In this document: piece after piece, positions 1 through 11,620 of the stretch | Position numbering within the stretch: position 1 is the first letter of the stretch | Layout: each line of letters begins with the position of its first letter | Position numbers and translations under genes: made by a program | NCBI RefSeq assembly: GCF_000006405.1 | Contig: NW_003203827.1 | Location: forward strand, 24,961-65,250 | Direction of reading: 5' to 3' | Length of the DNA: 40,290 bases | Origin: Perkinsus marinus ATCC 50983 | Lineage: Eukaryota; Perkinsozoa; Perkinsida; Perkinsidae | Notes under the pieces: model-generated | The model's database searches: none | The model's input: the letters and a program-made list of their open reading frames with translations, nothing else | What the model was told of the DNA's origin: nothing

Positions 1-709
1 CCAATCGAGATGACACTCACCCTCCCATGAGCATGGTGAAGACCATGAGAGCAGAGGGGGAACTGATATCCCTGGATGACGAATCTGAAGAAAGACAGCT
101 GTGCATTAGGCTCGATCCTGTACAGGAAAGTATTCTTTACCACACTCCGCGCTAATCGTCATCACCTTGACCAGTAGTAGATAATAGCAAAGATGAACGA
201 CGAGCCCAACAGTGGCATGCCAGATGGGTAGTTGAGGAATACGGACAAAACTGCTATGAGGAAGGTCACAACGACCGAGAAGTACCTGGGGCACCGTGGT
301 AAACGACAACGAACACCGTTTGCCTTACGCATAGTCGCCCGGCATTGCGCTGAATCGATCCGAGCGCTCGAGCTTGCTCCCGAATGAAGTGAAGAAGTAC
401 AGCTGAATAGGAATGCGCAGTGTGAGTTATACACTGGTTCGGTACTCACTTGCATGACGAAGTTGAAACTGAATTTGCCTAGAAAGAGCACGCTGGTGAA
501 GACCCTCCAAAAATTCAGTTTCTGGTAGACTAGTCGCCAATCCAATATAATCAGCATTGGGTTCAGCAACCTGAGATGAGATACGAGACTTGATCGGAAC
601 AGGAGTGGTACCCCATCTGGACCAGGCAAGTGGTGATGAACATCGTGGTGAAGATAGCACGGGTCACTATGGGCAGGCCGCGGTACCAACCTTCGGGCGT
701 ATTATCCAT
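1..709 (-). CDS. Derlin family ER membrane protein (N-terminal part; C-terminus off the window)
   Basis: Derlins are multi-pass rhomboid-like pseudoproteases that help move misfolded proteins out of the ER for degradation. Visible exons on the minus strand are 709-571, 529-450, 402-329, 285-166 and 117-21, with GT-AG introns of 41, 47, 43 and 48 nt; the next donor (gtgagt) starts at position 20. The ATG at 707-709 gives the usual short cytosolic start (GWYRGLPIVTRAIFTT), followed by the family pattern NFWRVFTSVLFLGKFSFNFV, a loop with SKLERSDRFS and GDYA, and hydrophobic spans ending in IIYYWSR, then NAQLSFFRF. Near the edge the frame breaks at a run of five G (56-60 on the plus strand). One base fewer would restore the conserved hydrophobic block FTMLMG, so this is probably an assembly indel. 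An upstream in-frame ATG at 851-853 exists, but family length favours 709. Family identity is strong; the subtype is not resolved. Confidence 0.85.
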
Positions 710-1911
710 GTTACGATGAAAAACTGGCCAGGGAATCACATATTTGTGCAGGAACGCAACATACAGGTCATACTGTAGGAAAACTGCATTACTCCGAGGC
801 TTTCCTACGAAGACCCAAACGTGGAAATTTAAAATTTCCGTAATTTTTTTCACATTTTCAGACTAGACAGTAGCACATTTCCCGAGAAAACGCCTGTATG
901 AATTCTTATTGTGCAAATAGTGAGCCGTAGCAGTATGTGCACAATGGAATATATGCTATACTATGGTGCGAAGGGTTGGAAAACTGCGCTCTGATTTTGG
1001 TCACGCGATTGAGTGGTAAAAGTCAATCCCTGTACGACCTAGGGGATGCCTCCTCGACTATCTCATACCAGACCTGGTCCGATAAGTAGGAAAGCTCCCA
1101 CGTCAAACTGCATGGACAAATCGAGCTCTACCGTAGTTACCATTGCCACGTTAGTGCCGTGGAGTTACCATTACATATCACCCCACTGTGTACAATATAA
1201 GAACGAGCCAGAGTCCATGGTATTCTCAATAGCATACCCTATCCCCTTGTCACTCAGATCCTATCTTGATCGGATTCCCACACCGGCGCCCTAGTACTCA
1301 AGTCGGTGCCGAACTTCCGAGACCGAGCTGATATCACTTCAACTTCAATTATTCAAATTAAAACTTAAATTAGGGGAAATTGACTCAGTTCGAGTTCTTA
1401 GCAAGATCGATGGATCGCACTTCAATCTATGAACTCTCGGATGAAGAACTCAGAGGGTCGGATCACAAGCCTCGTCAAATCATCCGACAGTGAAAGGATA
1501 TCGCGCCCGCCTCGGTATCTATGAATGTACGCATAAACATATGTCGTATCCTTTGCTGTGCACTACGAGGGTTTATCTCGCGTATTCAACAATTTGCTTC
1601 TCGAGCTCGAGCTACAGTGATCTTCCGGGCGAGTCTGAACCCTCGTTTGTCAGCGTGGAGCGCGGTGGTCCACAGTGATGTATTCCCGCCGGACGCCGCG
1701 TGAATAAGTAGATGTGTGCACCTGAGTGCATATTGATCAAGTAGCTTCTCTGTTTCTCCATCCCGAATCTTTGAGGATAATCTTATGATGGTATCATTCT
1801 TGTGCTTTTCCGTTCACGCCTGTTGTTGCGCCCTGTGGATAAGGGATACCAGATTGACTGTTACAGTACCTTTTGCTTTATTCCTTGGTGCCTCCATCTC
1901 CCACTCGATCT
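710..1911. other. Divergent intergenic region between the Derlin and amidinotransferase genes
   Basis: About 1.2 kb between two divergent host genes, so it should hold both promoters. Small ORFs of 60-82 codons occur but show no recognisable motif or exon structure. An A+T-rich patch lies around 1340-1375. I see no tandem repeat, transposon or RNA gene. Confidence 0.5.
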
Positions 1912-3514
1912 ATGTGTTCCCCCACTGATAAGACTGTGTCCGATGCTCCTTTGGTCAACAGATGGAATGACTTCGACCCCCTAGAAGAAGTAAGTTGGCC
2001 TTGCCATTCAGTCTGCCAGTGCTGTTATTCAGGTTGTGGTCGGAATAGCTGATGGAAGCTGTTTTCCCCCGCACGAGCCAGCTTGCGAGTCTGAGTTTAA
2101 CGATCAGTGAGTGCCTTTTGGTGGTTTTCCGTAACCAATTTGACGTAGATATACCAAGTATGGTTCGTCCATGTCCCATCCATTTTCGGAGTTCTTGCCT
2201 TGGCCCACCGGTCCGAAGTTGAAGAGTTTCATCGACCGCTGCAACGAGGAGCTCGACGGCCTCAAAGAAGTACCATCCACGACTCGATCTCGCAGAATCT
2301 TCAGCGGACCGCTTCGCCCTGTTAGGTTCTCGAGTCTGAAGGTGTTATCGTGAGACGCCCCGACCCTGCGTGCTGTGATTTCAACGTCCGCACCAAGACT
2401 CCTGATTTTGAGAGCCCGAACCAATACTGCGCTGTCTGTCCTCGTGACGTCATTTGTACGATCGGCAATGAAATTTTAGAAGCCACTATGAGCAAGAGAT
2501 CTCGGTGAGGGCTACATTTGTCTCCTGTCGCTCTATCCTCTGCATCATTTTCAGTTATTTCGAGTACCGCCCTTACCGTAAACTCTGCCGTTACTACTTT
2601 GACAACGACCCCAGAATGAATTGGGTCTCGGCCCCTAAGCCTCTCATGGCAGACTCGTCTTACAATCCAGAGTTCTGGACTTGGAACGAAGAACAGAGAA
2701 AAGTGATTCAACTCGGTTTTATCCGACTCCTGTGATGTATCCACTCAGGCCAACATGCATGACTATCACTTTTGCTGTAACGAGAATGAGGTCCTCTTCG
2801 ATGCCGCTGATACCCAGCTGATTGGAGATGTGATGCTCGTCCAGCACTCTATGACCACCAACTTGGCCGGCATTCGTTGGCTCAAGAGACAGTACCAGCC
2901 CAAAGGCATCACTGTGAGCGTGGCGGAGTATGGAGAGGAAAAGTTTTCTCATTTCAGGTCCGTACTCTACATTTTCCTTACGATTTGTATCCGTCGCATA
3001 TCGACTGTACATTTGTCAGTGTCAGGCCTGGACTAGTAAGCCATGCGAGTAACTCTCTCTTTGCCCGCAGTAGTGTCCGTGGTAGGTTTTGACCAATCCT
3101 GATCGCCCTCCTGTTGAGGAAGAAGTCAAGTTCTTCAAGCAGAATGATTGGAGACTTGTTGACGTACTGTTCGTTCGGAAGGCTTGCTCATTTGGATGTC
3201 GTTTTGTCCAGGTTCCTATGTGGAACGGCAGCAAGGAACATCCGGTATTCTGCCAGTCATCCCGTTGGCTATCTATGAATGTCTTCTCTATCACTCCTGA
3301 TAAAATTTGTGTGGAGGATGATGAGCAGGACTTAATCCGCCTCCTTGAGGGAGAATACGGCTTCGACGTTCTGGGCATTCCTTATCGTGGAGTTTTCGAA
3401 TTCGGAGGTTCGTTGCACTGCTCCACTTGGGATGTGCGCCGTCGCGGCGGCAAACGTAGCTATTTCCCAGAATGGGCAGGTAGATTTGACCATTATCGTG
3501 AAGTTACACAATGA
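1912..3514 (+). CDS. GATM: Glycine amidinotransferase (L-arginine:glycine amidinotransferase)
   Basis: The family transfers the amidino group of arginine to glycine, giving guanidinoacetate and ornithine, the first step of creatine synthesis. Nine exons are supported by family alignment and GT-AG sites: 1912-1989, 2033-2106, 2149-2269, 2326-2504, 2555-2702, 2749-2913, 2958-3035, 3086-3163 and 3212-3514, separated by eight introns of 42-56 nt. They encode about 407 residues against 423 for the human enzyme, without an obvious mitochondrial presequence. Conserved blocks in order are NRWNDFDPLEEVVVG, GVIVRRPDP, KTPDFES, YFEYRPYRKL, APKPLMAD, LFDAAD (catalytic Asp region, about 218-221), PSHIDCTF (His about 269), TNPDRP, SSRWLSMNV and SLHCSTWDVRRRG (catalytic Cys about 377). 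All three catalytic positions are present. A further possible intron (3482-3535) would give a different short tail. The start is the first ATG in frame with the NRWNDFDPLEE block. Confidence 0.92.
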
Positions 3515-4056
3515 ACGGTTCTATTGTATGCAGGTTGCGAGGAGGATATTGGCCTAACCAAACTCACTCAACTTCCATAAGGTTGGCTGAGAGATTAACA
3601 TGAGCAAAGACTCAGAATGGAAAAGGGCGTGCTATCTTATTTAATCCTATGATTTTGACAGTCATATGACGTGTTATGTTATTGGTCAATTACGGTGGAA
3701 ATCCATTCCCAAATGAAAACTACATTCTTATCCTTCACTGCTATAAGTGGTAGCAGACGATATGCTGTAACATCCAACCTCTTGCGAAACAAGCACGGTC
3801 CAGAAAAGACATGAGATAAAATTTTATGTAGCTCGCAAAAGTATATCAATTTGCGTATCACTACATGCGTACTATGACAAATTAGCGCACTAACAATGTA
3901 GAAAACGCACAACCTTATCACGTAATAATAATGCAGGTTTTTTCCGGGATCCGGAACCCGAAACGCGCTAATCAGTCACCAATTTAATGGACAATCACCG
4001 GTGTATAATAACTAGCGACGCAACACTTAGTTTGAGCGTAAACGAGTAGATAGTGT
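3515..4056. other. Convergent intergenic region
   Basis: The 3' ends of the amidinotransferase and cysteinyl-tRNA synthetase genes face each other across about 540 bp. It must hold both polyadenylation regions. No further gene, repeat or RNA is apparent; the minus-strand ORF at 3679-3921 has no family signature. Confidence 0.5.
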
Positions 4057-7000
4057 TCAGTCTTCATCCGATGATGATGCAGTGACTTGCTGCAGCTGCT
4101 CTTGAATGCCATGCAGCTCCTTCTCAACAGACTGTACATAGCTCTCACCGCCGCGAGTTTCAACCTAACAAGATGCAAATTCAGTCGCCACCAAATCAAT
4201 GTACACAATAAGGTATGTCCCACCTCAGTATGATCCTTCACGTGCTTATCCATTTCCTTGATCGCTTGCTTCCTAGCTTTCTTGCTGATCTCTGAACCGT
4301 CGGCGAACGTCAGAGGCAATCCAGCATCGTCCCAGGACCCGTATCTGCGTCCACCATTGATGGAGCTCTCAATATTCTATTATACTACTTCGATTCGTCT
4401 CTGAGGAACTCAGCAGGGTCTACCAGAGCCTTCGTCCACCGCTGAAGTTCTTTCGTCTTCTCTTGAACTTTAGTCTCCAACTTGCGCCTCTCCTTCATAC
4501 GGGCCTCACGTTTCTTCTGGGCTTTCTTCGCCTCGATCTCGCGCTTCAACGCTATCGGATCCTCCAGCGACCACACACTGAAACACAGAAATCAGTTCCC
4601 CCGACTCAGCCGATGTCTACGGCCCGTAGACGATCCATCACCTGCTTCCATCTGGCTTATCTTCAAGGCGAACTCCGAGATCGACCATAGTCTCATCGCG
4701 AAGGTCATCACACATCTGCAATAGCATCTTGTTCTTGTCTGCTTGGGCCGTCGATCGCAGCTGCTCCCGGAAGGAGGCGAAAGCGGTAAGGACGTTAGAG
4801 AGAGTCTTTGACTCCTCCCCTTGAGCTCCGCTCGATAGGCCTAGGACATCCGCGTTGTCAGTAACACCGAAGATCGTTAGCATTTTTTGCACCTGAAATA
4901 ACGTCACGCGCCACGAAATTGCTCTTTTCCTAGGCCTCACATATTGTGCCGCCTGCTGAATAAGAGGTGCCTTCGGATTTTCGGACTTCACCATATACGA
5001 GTTCACCGCCGTAACGATATTGTCCAGTTGAGTCATCGCCTCCGACCTTGAAGCGGAATTATCACTTCCATATAACCACAATTTCTATTACGTGTTGAAA
5101 TTGTCGCACAGTGCCTCATGAACAGCGGCCATTGCAGTAGCAATTTGCTCGTTTATGGCGAAATCGAGAGACTCTTCTTCCCACCTACACATAAGTGCAT
5201 AAAGCTGGCTTAATGCATTCCAATAGCGCTACTTCTGTCTGATAGAATAAGGGGGACGGGTACGAAGGAGTTCCTTCACGCGGTTGAAAAAGGAATTAAA
5301 ACGAGTTTCCTGCGGGAACGAAAACATCAAATAAGGCGGAGCGAAGCAACCATCATCACCTTATCCTTCGCCTCGGCAATTGTCTGATCAGAGAAGTTGA
5401 TTGGCTTGTCCCACTGCTGCAGCAAAAACATAATACGCAGCTGGCGCGCAGTGTAACTGACAAACGTGAAACCGAATCTCCTATGATCTGGTATAAAACT
5501 ACAGCAATTTCCGACACATTTTGAACACTCAACCGTAGCATGTAGTTCGTTAATCACTACTCAGAATGCATACTATACAGCGGCTCTCGGCACCCACGCG
5601 TTACCTTTGCAGAGCTTGTCTAATAGTAATGAAGTTCTTCAGGCTTTTACTCATCTTAAGGCCCTTTATGTGCAAGTGACCAGCATGCAGAAAGTAGTTG
5701 ACCCACTGGGCGTCTGCCGTATTGCAATCGCCACAAGAATCGCCTAAAGCCAAATACTCGAGTAAGTACCCTACAAGAGGACTTACTGAAGTGATAGGCT
5801 TCACTCTGAGCAATCTCATTATCGTGATGAGGGAACTTCAGATCAGACCCGCCACCGTGGATATCAATGTGAGCTCCCAAAACCTCACTAGCCATCACCT
5901 GACACATACTCGTCGACCCAAAACGTCGACCTGTAGGTTTGAGTCCAACTCACACTGCACTCAATGTGCCAGCCGGGACGGCCTAGACCCCAAGGTGACT
6001 CCCAGCTAGGCTCCCCGCGCTTTGAACTCTTCCACAGGGCAAAATCGTTCCTATGCCTCTTCTCAGAGCCGAAGTCCCCACCAGTGGCATTCGTCGACAA
6101 AGCACCTACACCACGCCTCGACTTAGAAATACTCAGTATAGATGTTCTTCGTCCTCACCTTCTCCTTCGGCTATCTCAGCGTCGGTCGCTCCCTTGCCGG
6201 CGGAAGGCACCAGTTTCGGATAATTGAAACCGTGGGTCTAAACGGACCAAATGCTACTACTACTAATGCTGCTACTAGGAAAGTCAGGCTAGTACCTTAT
6301 ATCGCTGGGTGTCGAAGTAGACAGAGCCCTTACTCTCATAAGCAATCCCACGCTGCACCCATAGTTTGAATGAACTCGACGACTTCTGGCACGTACCTAC
6401 CAGAACCTCGACCACTTCCTACACACTTGTAAAGCCTCACTCTGTAATGCGAGTCATGACCGTTGGCTCCCTTATACCCAACGACTCGCAGTCTTCAAGG
6501 AACTCCTTCTCATACTTCCTATCCGATGAACAAGATCTTCATCATCAGCATACGACCATCGCCCACCCACCTAGCATGAGCGTAGAATATCTCCTTATCC
6601 TCAATAGTAGCCCCGAACTGCTCATCAAGCCAGTCAGCGAGGAGATCTCGGCAGAGAGTGATGAAACGCTGACCCTGAGCACAGACGACGAAGGCTCCTC
6701 ACTCTACTTCATTAGTGACTCCGCCCTACATCAGTGGAAGGAGATGCCGAAAGCGTGTCGAATTTGAGCTTGAGAGCTTCGGCCTGCTCAACTTTCATTT
6801 CCTGTTGGGCCACAAGAGTTGCATGCTCCTCGAATTCTCGGGAAGAGGGATCGATCTGATGAACCACAACCGTGGCGAGTGACAAATACACTGCAGCCAT
6901 CTCTAGTACATTCTCGGCCTTCATTTCAGTCAACTTTTGATGGGCCTTCTGTATATTCCTTTCCACTACGACTCCACAGTCTGCCTTGACCTTCTCAAGG

Positions 7001-7515
7001 CTGTGATGGCTACTGGAGTATCTAGTGATGTGGCATATAGTCCGACACTCCCCCGTCAAACAACTACTACTGTCGAACAAGCTCGCCCTTTCGCGCCTTT
7101 AAGATGATCTTATCGTCAATGTCAGTGATATTCATCTGGTAGAAAACACGGTACCTACACAAATCCATCACTGCTCACTCTCGAGAGCGGATTGCATACA
7201 AAACCATATCACCCTGGTATTACTGAAAGTAGTCCTCCAAGATCCTACGAATAATATCGAAGGTAAGATACGCTCGAGCGTGACCCATATGGGCCGAGTC
7301 ATATACAGTGGGACCACAAACATACATGCGGACCTCCTTCCCATTGATGGGTACAAAAGGAACCTTGACCGATTATTAATACACAGCTTTTCGTGACTTC
7401 CAGTGAGTTGGATTACCTTAGTGTCTGTGAGGGAATTATGAACCCTCAGGCCCATGTCACCCAGAGTGTTGGTCTTAGGCTTGTGCCACTCAGGAAAACC
7501 GCTTGCAGAAGACAT
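4057..7515 (-). CDS. CARS: Cysteinyl-tRNA synthetase
   Basis: This class I synthetase charges tRNA-Cys. About 19 exons are joined by introns of 44-73 nt, for example exons 7515-7417, 7363-7224, 7154-7071, 7021-6730, 6674-6571, 6518-6441, 6396-6296, 6237-6159, 6105-5954, 5898-5787, 5713-5605 and 5456-5360. Signatures in order are [20 protein letters not shown] (eukaryotic N-terminus), [19 protein letters not shown] (zinc Cys plus HIGH-type motif), [22 protein letters not shown] with [55 protein letters not shown], then a Lys/Glu-rich eukaryotic C-terminal extension ([20 protein letters not shown]) and a Glu/Ser-rich end. Exon 7021-6730 is a 97-residue helical insert between the Rossmann halves. 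Phase counting shows one extra base in the exon 6396-6296, next to the C run at 6358-6360, which breaks the frame; this is probably an assembly homopolymer error. The start is the ATG at 7513-7515. Confidence 0.92.
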
Positions 7516-9494
7516 ACGACTGGTTAGCCGTGACACTAAGGACAGTGTGTGGTAAAAGCTGAATGAACAAGCCACTTCAGGCGAGTTTTACGTCAGTACG
7601 AAAAGGAACTCCAAAGAAATGCCGTCCGTCATGGAAAGACCCGCGTCAAATCCACAATCATATGGCAATGGTCCCAGGTGCTTGTCTCGGAACGAAGTCG
7701 AGCCTAACTCTCGGTGTACACGATTTGGCAAGAGCGGAGGTGTAGGCTCAAAAATCGATCCGAGTTGCCTAATGTTGTCGCGTGTTGAGTACTTGAGCCT
7801 GACGGCTACGAGGTATGCATGCAGCCACAACCACTGGAATAGCAATAATACTCAATAAAAAGCTGTCCACACCCCATTCTTAGGCCTCAAGACGTTGTAC
7901 TGTCCCTGTAGGACCGCGGAGCTACTTACTTCTCGCTCGCCTCATGTTGTAATGCTACGATCGATGAGATTGAACTTAACTTTCGAGTCTTAGCTATCTG
8001 TGGAGCTTCGTCAGTGTTACCTATACATCTTGCAGAAGACACACGGGATGCTGCTGAGGGCTGGAGGGGAGGAAATTATCTTCACCTTTCAACGCTTATT
8101 TGAAACATTTGAAAAACTAGCAGATCCCGTCGCTTCGCTCCGGGGGATCCTACTGTGAAATCCGGGCACTGCATCAAATCTAAGCGAGATGCATAAAAAC
8201 CAAAGAAGCGCGCGCCATTGATGGAAAGTAAAGGTTGATATCCAGGTGACGACCATAACGCAAGTGAGAATCTAAACTGCAAATTCCAAAAAAACAAGAA
8301 CTGCAGGTGAAAGCGGAGAAAGGGAAACCCGAAACCCCACCCGAAACCCGACGGGAAACCAGAAACCCGAACTGTTATCCAAGGCTAAGTCGAAATGCAA
8401 GTGAGAGCATGAGCTAAACTTCTTTAGAAAAGAGGCCTATTCTTTAGAAATGAGGATTTCCCCGTGAAATCCCATCGAATACGGGGTTGCGGGAGGTAGC
8501 ACCGTGATTGGTCGGTCCGTCGGTATTTTCAACCGTAATGACCCAAACTGTTTGGGCCACACACGGTCCGACCACATCAGGTGCTACCAATGCCTTCAAT
8601 TGATCTCGTGACCCCCACGTAGCTGCGCGAAGGGCCCACCTAAGATGGAAGCCGGACATACCTGTCCGGTTTTCCAAATGTTGGTGGGATCAGTATGAAG
8701 GCATCGCCATATTCAAGGGAATAAAAAAAATTATTCTGGCCCGTCGAGGGACCCCTCGACTCTCGTGGTTGAGCTCGGCCTCACAGCCGTACTCAATCTA
8801 CGTTGTAGACCTGTATGGTCCAACTCAAGGTATGTTTCACCTTCGTTTTCCGCTTTGCAACACTCAAAAACCGTTTACGGGCGCGCGCACTTCACTTGTG
8901 TCATATGTCCTTCAAGGGTGCACCCCTCCTTGCGCGACATTTCACTCACACTACAGGACTGTTGTCCTTCCGCTCACCAGAATATTCTCCAGCGCGCCCC
9001 GAAAATGCTCGCCGCGCCCCGAAATTTCTCCTCTTGCCCCTAAAATACTCTTTTTGCCCCGAACATACTCTTGCGTGCCCCTAACTTTTCTTTCGCCAGA
9101 TGCTCTCCAGGACGTCTTGCCATCGATAATAATACCTTGTATGGCATTGTATGCAGCATCATGGTTAAGCTCTCAGTCTAATTCGAAGTCGAATTATAAT
9201 GTCCATGACTGATACGGTTCAAGTATACACCCAGATTCTGTAAACTAGAGAGTGGGGGAGCGTGGATGAGATTTGAGGGTTCATGTCAGCGATTGCTGAA
9301 CTTTGGTGTCTCGAATATCATATTCATGGCTATTCTGACCCCTCTGGTCTGGTTTTAGTAGTGGTGTTATTGGTGATAATACTGTTGATAGTCCTTCGGT
9401 GGGGGTACGCGTGATAATAATGTTGTGGTAGATGTTTTTGTTCTTGCCGCATTTGGCAGCCTTCCTCAGACGGCAGCCTTGTGATGGCCAAGAA
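7516..9494. other. Intergenic DNA upstream of cysteinyl-tRNA synthetase
   Basis: About 2 kb with only short ORFs lacking recognisable motifs. It contains a purine-rich stretch repeating a gaaaccc motif around 8319-8370 and the degenerate minisatellite listed separately. It separates the host genes from the transposon-rich part of the window. Confidence 0.45.
8992..9094. repeat. Degenerate 20-21 bp minisatellite, five units
   Basis: Five successive units share a core of roughly gccccgaaaatactc with variants such as gcccctaaaatactc and gccccgaacatactc. Unit length is 20-21 bp and the units differ by several substitutions, so the array is old. No coding role is evident. Confidence 0.7.
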
Positions 9495-9514
9495 AGAAGG
9501 CCCTTCTTAGAAGG
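9495..9514. repeat. Inverted-triplication site (hexamer agaagg)
   Basis: agaagg, c, its reverse complement ccttct, t, agaagg. The flanks obey the rule (first spacer complements the base after, second spacer the base before). Non-coding, about 430 bp before the Merlin remnant. Confidence 0.85.
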
Positions 9515-9875
9515 GTTGAAAGAATGAAATAATGATAACAAATAATAGTGGTACTTTAGATCGTATAATACTATTGTTCTTATGCATATCTTTTTAATTC
9601 TTATATTGGCATTGTCCTTCCATTCCACAGCTGACTTCTTCTTCTGTTCCACGGGATTTCAGCCGGGTAACCGTTTTGTTCCTTCTCTCAGCTTAAACTC
9701 CAATCCTGGCGGAACCTCCCGGCCACCTCAGGTGACCTCATGTCATCATTTCATACCCGTTACCTTCTCAGCCATCTACCCACCACCTTCATGCCTGCTG
9801 TCACTCGCAATCAGCTGGCCGTCTGTGCGCTGGTTGACCAAGCCTTGTGGTAAATTTCCTGGCGTGCACAGGTTG

Positions 9876-9895
9876 CCCTGAGTCAGGGCCCCTGA
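9876..9895. repeat. Inverted-triplication site (hexamer ccctga)
   Basis: ccctga, g, tcaggg, c, ccctga. Flank rule obeyed. Just upstream of the Merlin coding remnant. Confidence 0.85.
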
Positions 9896-9929
9896 CTTCA
9901 AATGTCTATGAACCTTTTCTCCAACCAGG

Positions 9930-10605
9930 CTCATCCCGCTCCTCGAAGAGGAACCTCTCCTCGAGTGGCTGCAAGCTCATAAGCTCTTGAGCACGCATCT
10001 ATTATGCAGCTGTGGATTGCTCCGACGTTACTCCGAAACCACCAAAAGCGGCCTTCGCGTTTGGTATCTCAGATGTACCAACTCTGAGTCAGAGTCTCTG
10101 ACTGTCCTGTCACTGATACTCCTGTGAAATCCGGGATATGGTCAAGAACTACTCTATCATTCGCAATGATGGTAAGCATCTTATCCCTCATCGCCGTCGG
10201 TCGACGGCCTAAGGACATCGTCTCTGAACTCGGTGTGTCCTCGCGAAGCGTAACTTGTTCGGATTCAGTGGAACTGGAACCCGGTGGTTGCAAATAGCAG
10301 GCCAGGCTTGTGTCCTCTTCAATACGTCACAGGTACAGCAATCAAACAATATACAGTGCGATGAGATGGTGGTAGGTGGTAAGCTCAATTACCACAGACG
10401 TAAACCCGTGAGGCAATCCAAGCAGCTACTTCGGGTTGAAACTCTTGCTACTTTGGACGGCAATGGCCGTGTTAGTGGTGTTGTGGCTAGGCATGTCCCT
10501 GATAGGAAAGCTACCTCTTTGGTACCTCTGATAGATGAAGTTTCCGCTCCTGGTGCTACTTTAACTACTGATGAACTGAAATCTTACCTTTTCTTAATAC
10601 TTTAA
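9930..10605 (+). pseudogene. Merlin/IS1595-type DDE transposase remnant
   Basis: Merlin transposons encode an IS1595-like DDE transposase with an N-terminal zinc ribbon. Here a Cys-rich segment (LLCSCGLLRRY, then LRCTNSDC) and PVKSGIWSRTTLSF precede the helix-turn-helix-like RPKDIVSELGVSSRSV. The start of the catalytic domain follows as CDEMVVGGKLNYHRRK, then VARHVPDRKATSLVPLI and TLTTDELKSY, giving two of the acidic residues. The third acidic motif is missing because the ORF stops at 10605. The zinc ribbon and helix-turn-helix are in different frames only because of the 14-bp insertion at 10082-10101. The exact 5' end is unknown. Confidence 0.7.
10082..10101. repeat. Inverted-triplication site (hexamer ctctga), in the Merlin transposase
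   Basis: ctctga, g, tcagag, t, ctctga. Flank rule obeyed. The zinc-ribbon frame and the helix-turn-helix frame differ by exactly the 14 bp. Confidence 0.88.
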
Positions 10606-11620
10606 CTTTGCATTTTCTTCTATTCCTTTTTATTTTCTTTTATTTTTTTTTCTGTTTGTAGACAACAGTGTTAGATGGTAATGCAATAGCCGTAAATAAT
10701 TATTGTTCATAATCGAGCAATGTTGGTGGTAAATCAAGGTTTCCATTCCAGAATAGATTCTGAGAACTCATTCTGAGAGCGCGATTCGTTGAACGCGTTT
10801 CGGAATCGATTCCAGAATACATGCCGGAATATTTGTGGTAGTTGTACATGGCACCACCATCACAGCAGCTGCCGTCGTCACCGCTACCATTGATCAGTCC
10901 TAGGACAGCCCTAGGTTTGACACCGTTTTCCGCCCTACCGAGGTGAGTTTATCATTAAGTGTAGTAGTTGAGTGGAAGGGTGTGTATAGATCTATGGTTG
11001 AGGGTGTTCTCCGAAGCCCAGCCCCCCGACAACGGGACCAGTTAGGCTTCTCACAAGAGGCGGCCCAACAACCCCGATAACATTTACGGTGAAGTTAACC
11101 CCATTATCTCTACATGTCTCCCTCTTCGTACGTTACCTATTTCTTTTCCATTTTGGGAGGACCTTTAAACTTCGACTATCATCACGCTTAATACTCCACT
11201 GAGCTGTGGTTGTTGACACCCCCCTCCAAAGAGGATGTATTGTTACGTTATTGTTCGTCACCTTTGCAGTAGAGCATCATTAGTAGCCTGGTTTGTTCAA
11301 TTCTCAAATAATAGAGTTACCGTTTGCGTTAGCGTCCGTCTCATGACGATCATGCCTATATTACTTTTCCATACGATTTCACTCGTGGGGCTTTGCGTCG
11401 AAGTAAATGAGTCGAGAATACTATTCTCAGAATAGTATCGATAATGAGTCGACCGTTGATCTGTACGGAACTCACGCGCTCAAACACGTAGGACGTTTGT
11501 ATGATAAGCATCGTGTCATGTACGTAAGACAGCAACGTTTAATCCACTGTATTAGCGATCAGTACAACACATTGCACGAGGACTTTTGCTGACCTATAGC
11601 AGTGTATTTCTCCCACAGAA
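10606..11620. other. Non-coding stretch after the Merlin remnant
   Basis: It begins with a pyrimidine-rich tract (10608-10657). An imperfect set of gaatc/gattc motifs lies around 10741-10835 and one inverted-triplication site at 11415-11434. Short plus-strand ORFs (11235-11435, 11407-11592) have no recognisable domain. Confidence 0.4.
11415..11434. repeat. Inverted-triplication site (hexamer agaata)
   Basis: agaata, c, tattct, c, agaata. Flank rule obeyed. Lies about 190 bp before the helicase remnant. Confidence 0.85.

Noticed and set aside
2876-2886. Partial spliced-leader match (ttggctcaag) in the amidinotransferase gene
   Set aside because: It is coding sequence for a conserved tryptophan-leucine-lysine stretch and only 10 nt match, so coincidence.
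8641-8680. Inverted repeat ccggaca/tgtccgg
   Set aside because: A four-base loop and no third copy; ordinary hairpin.
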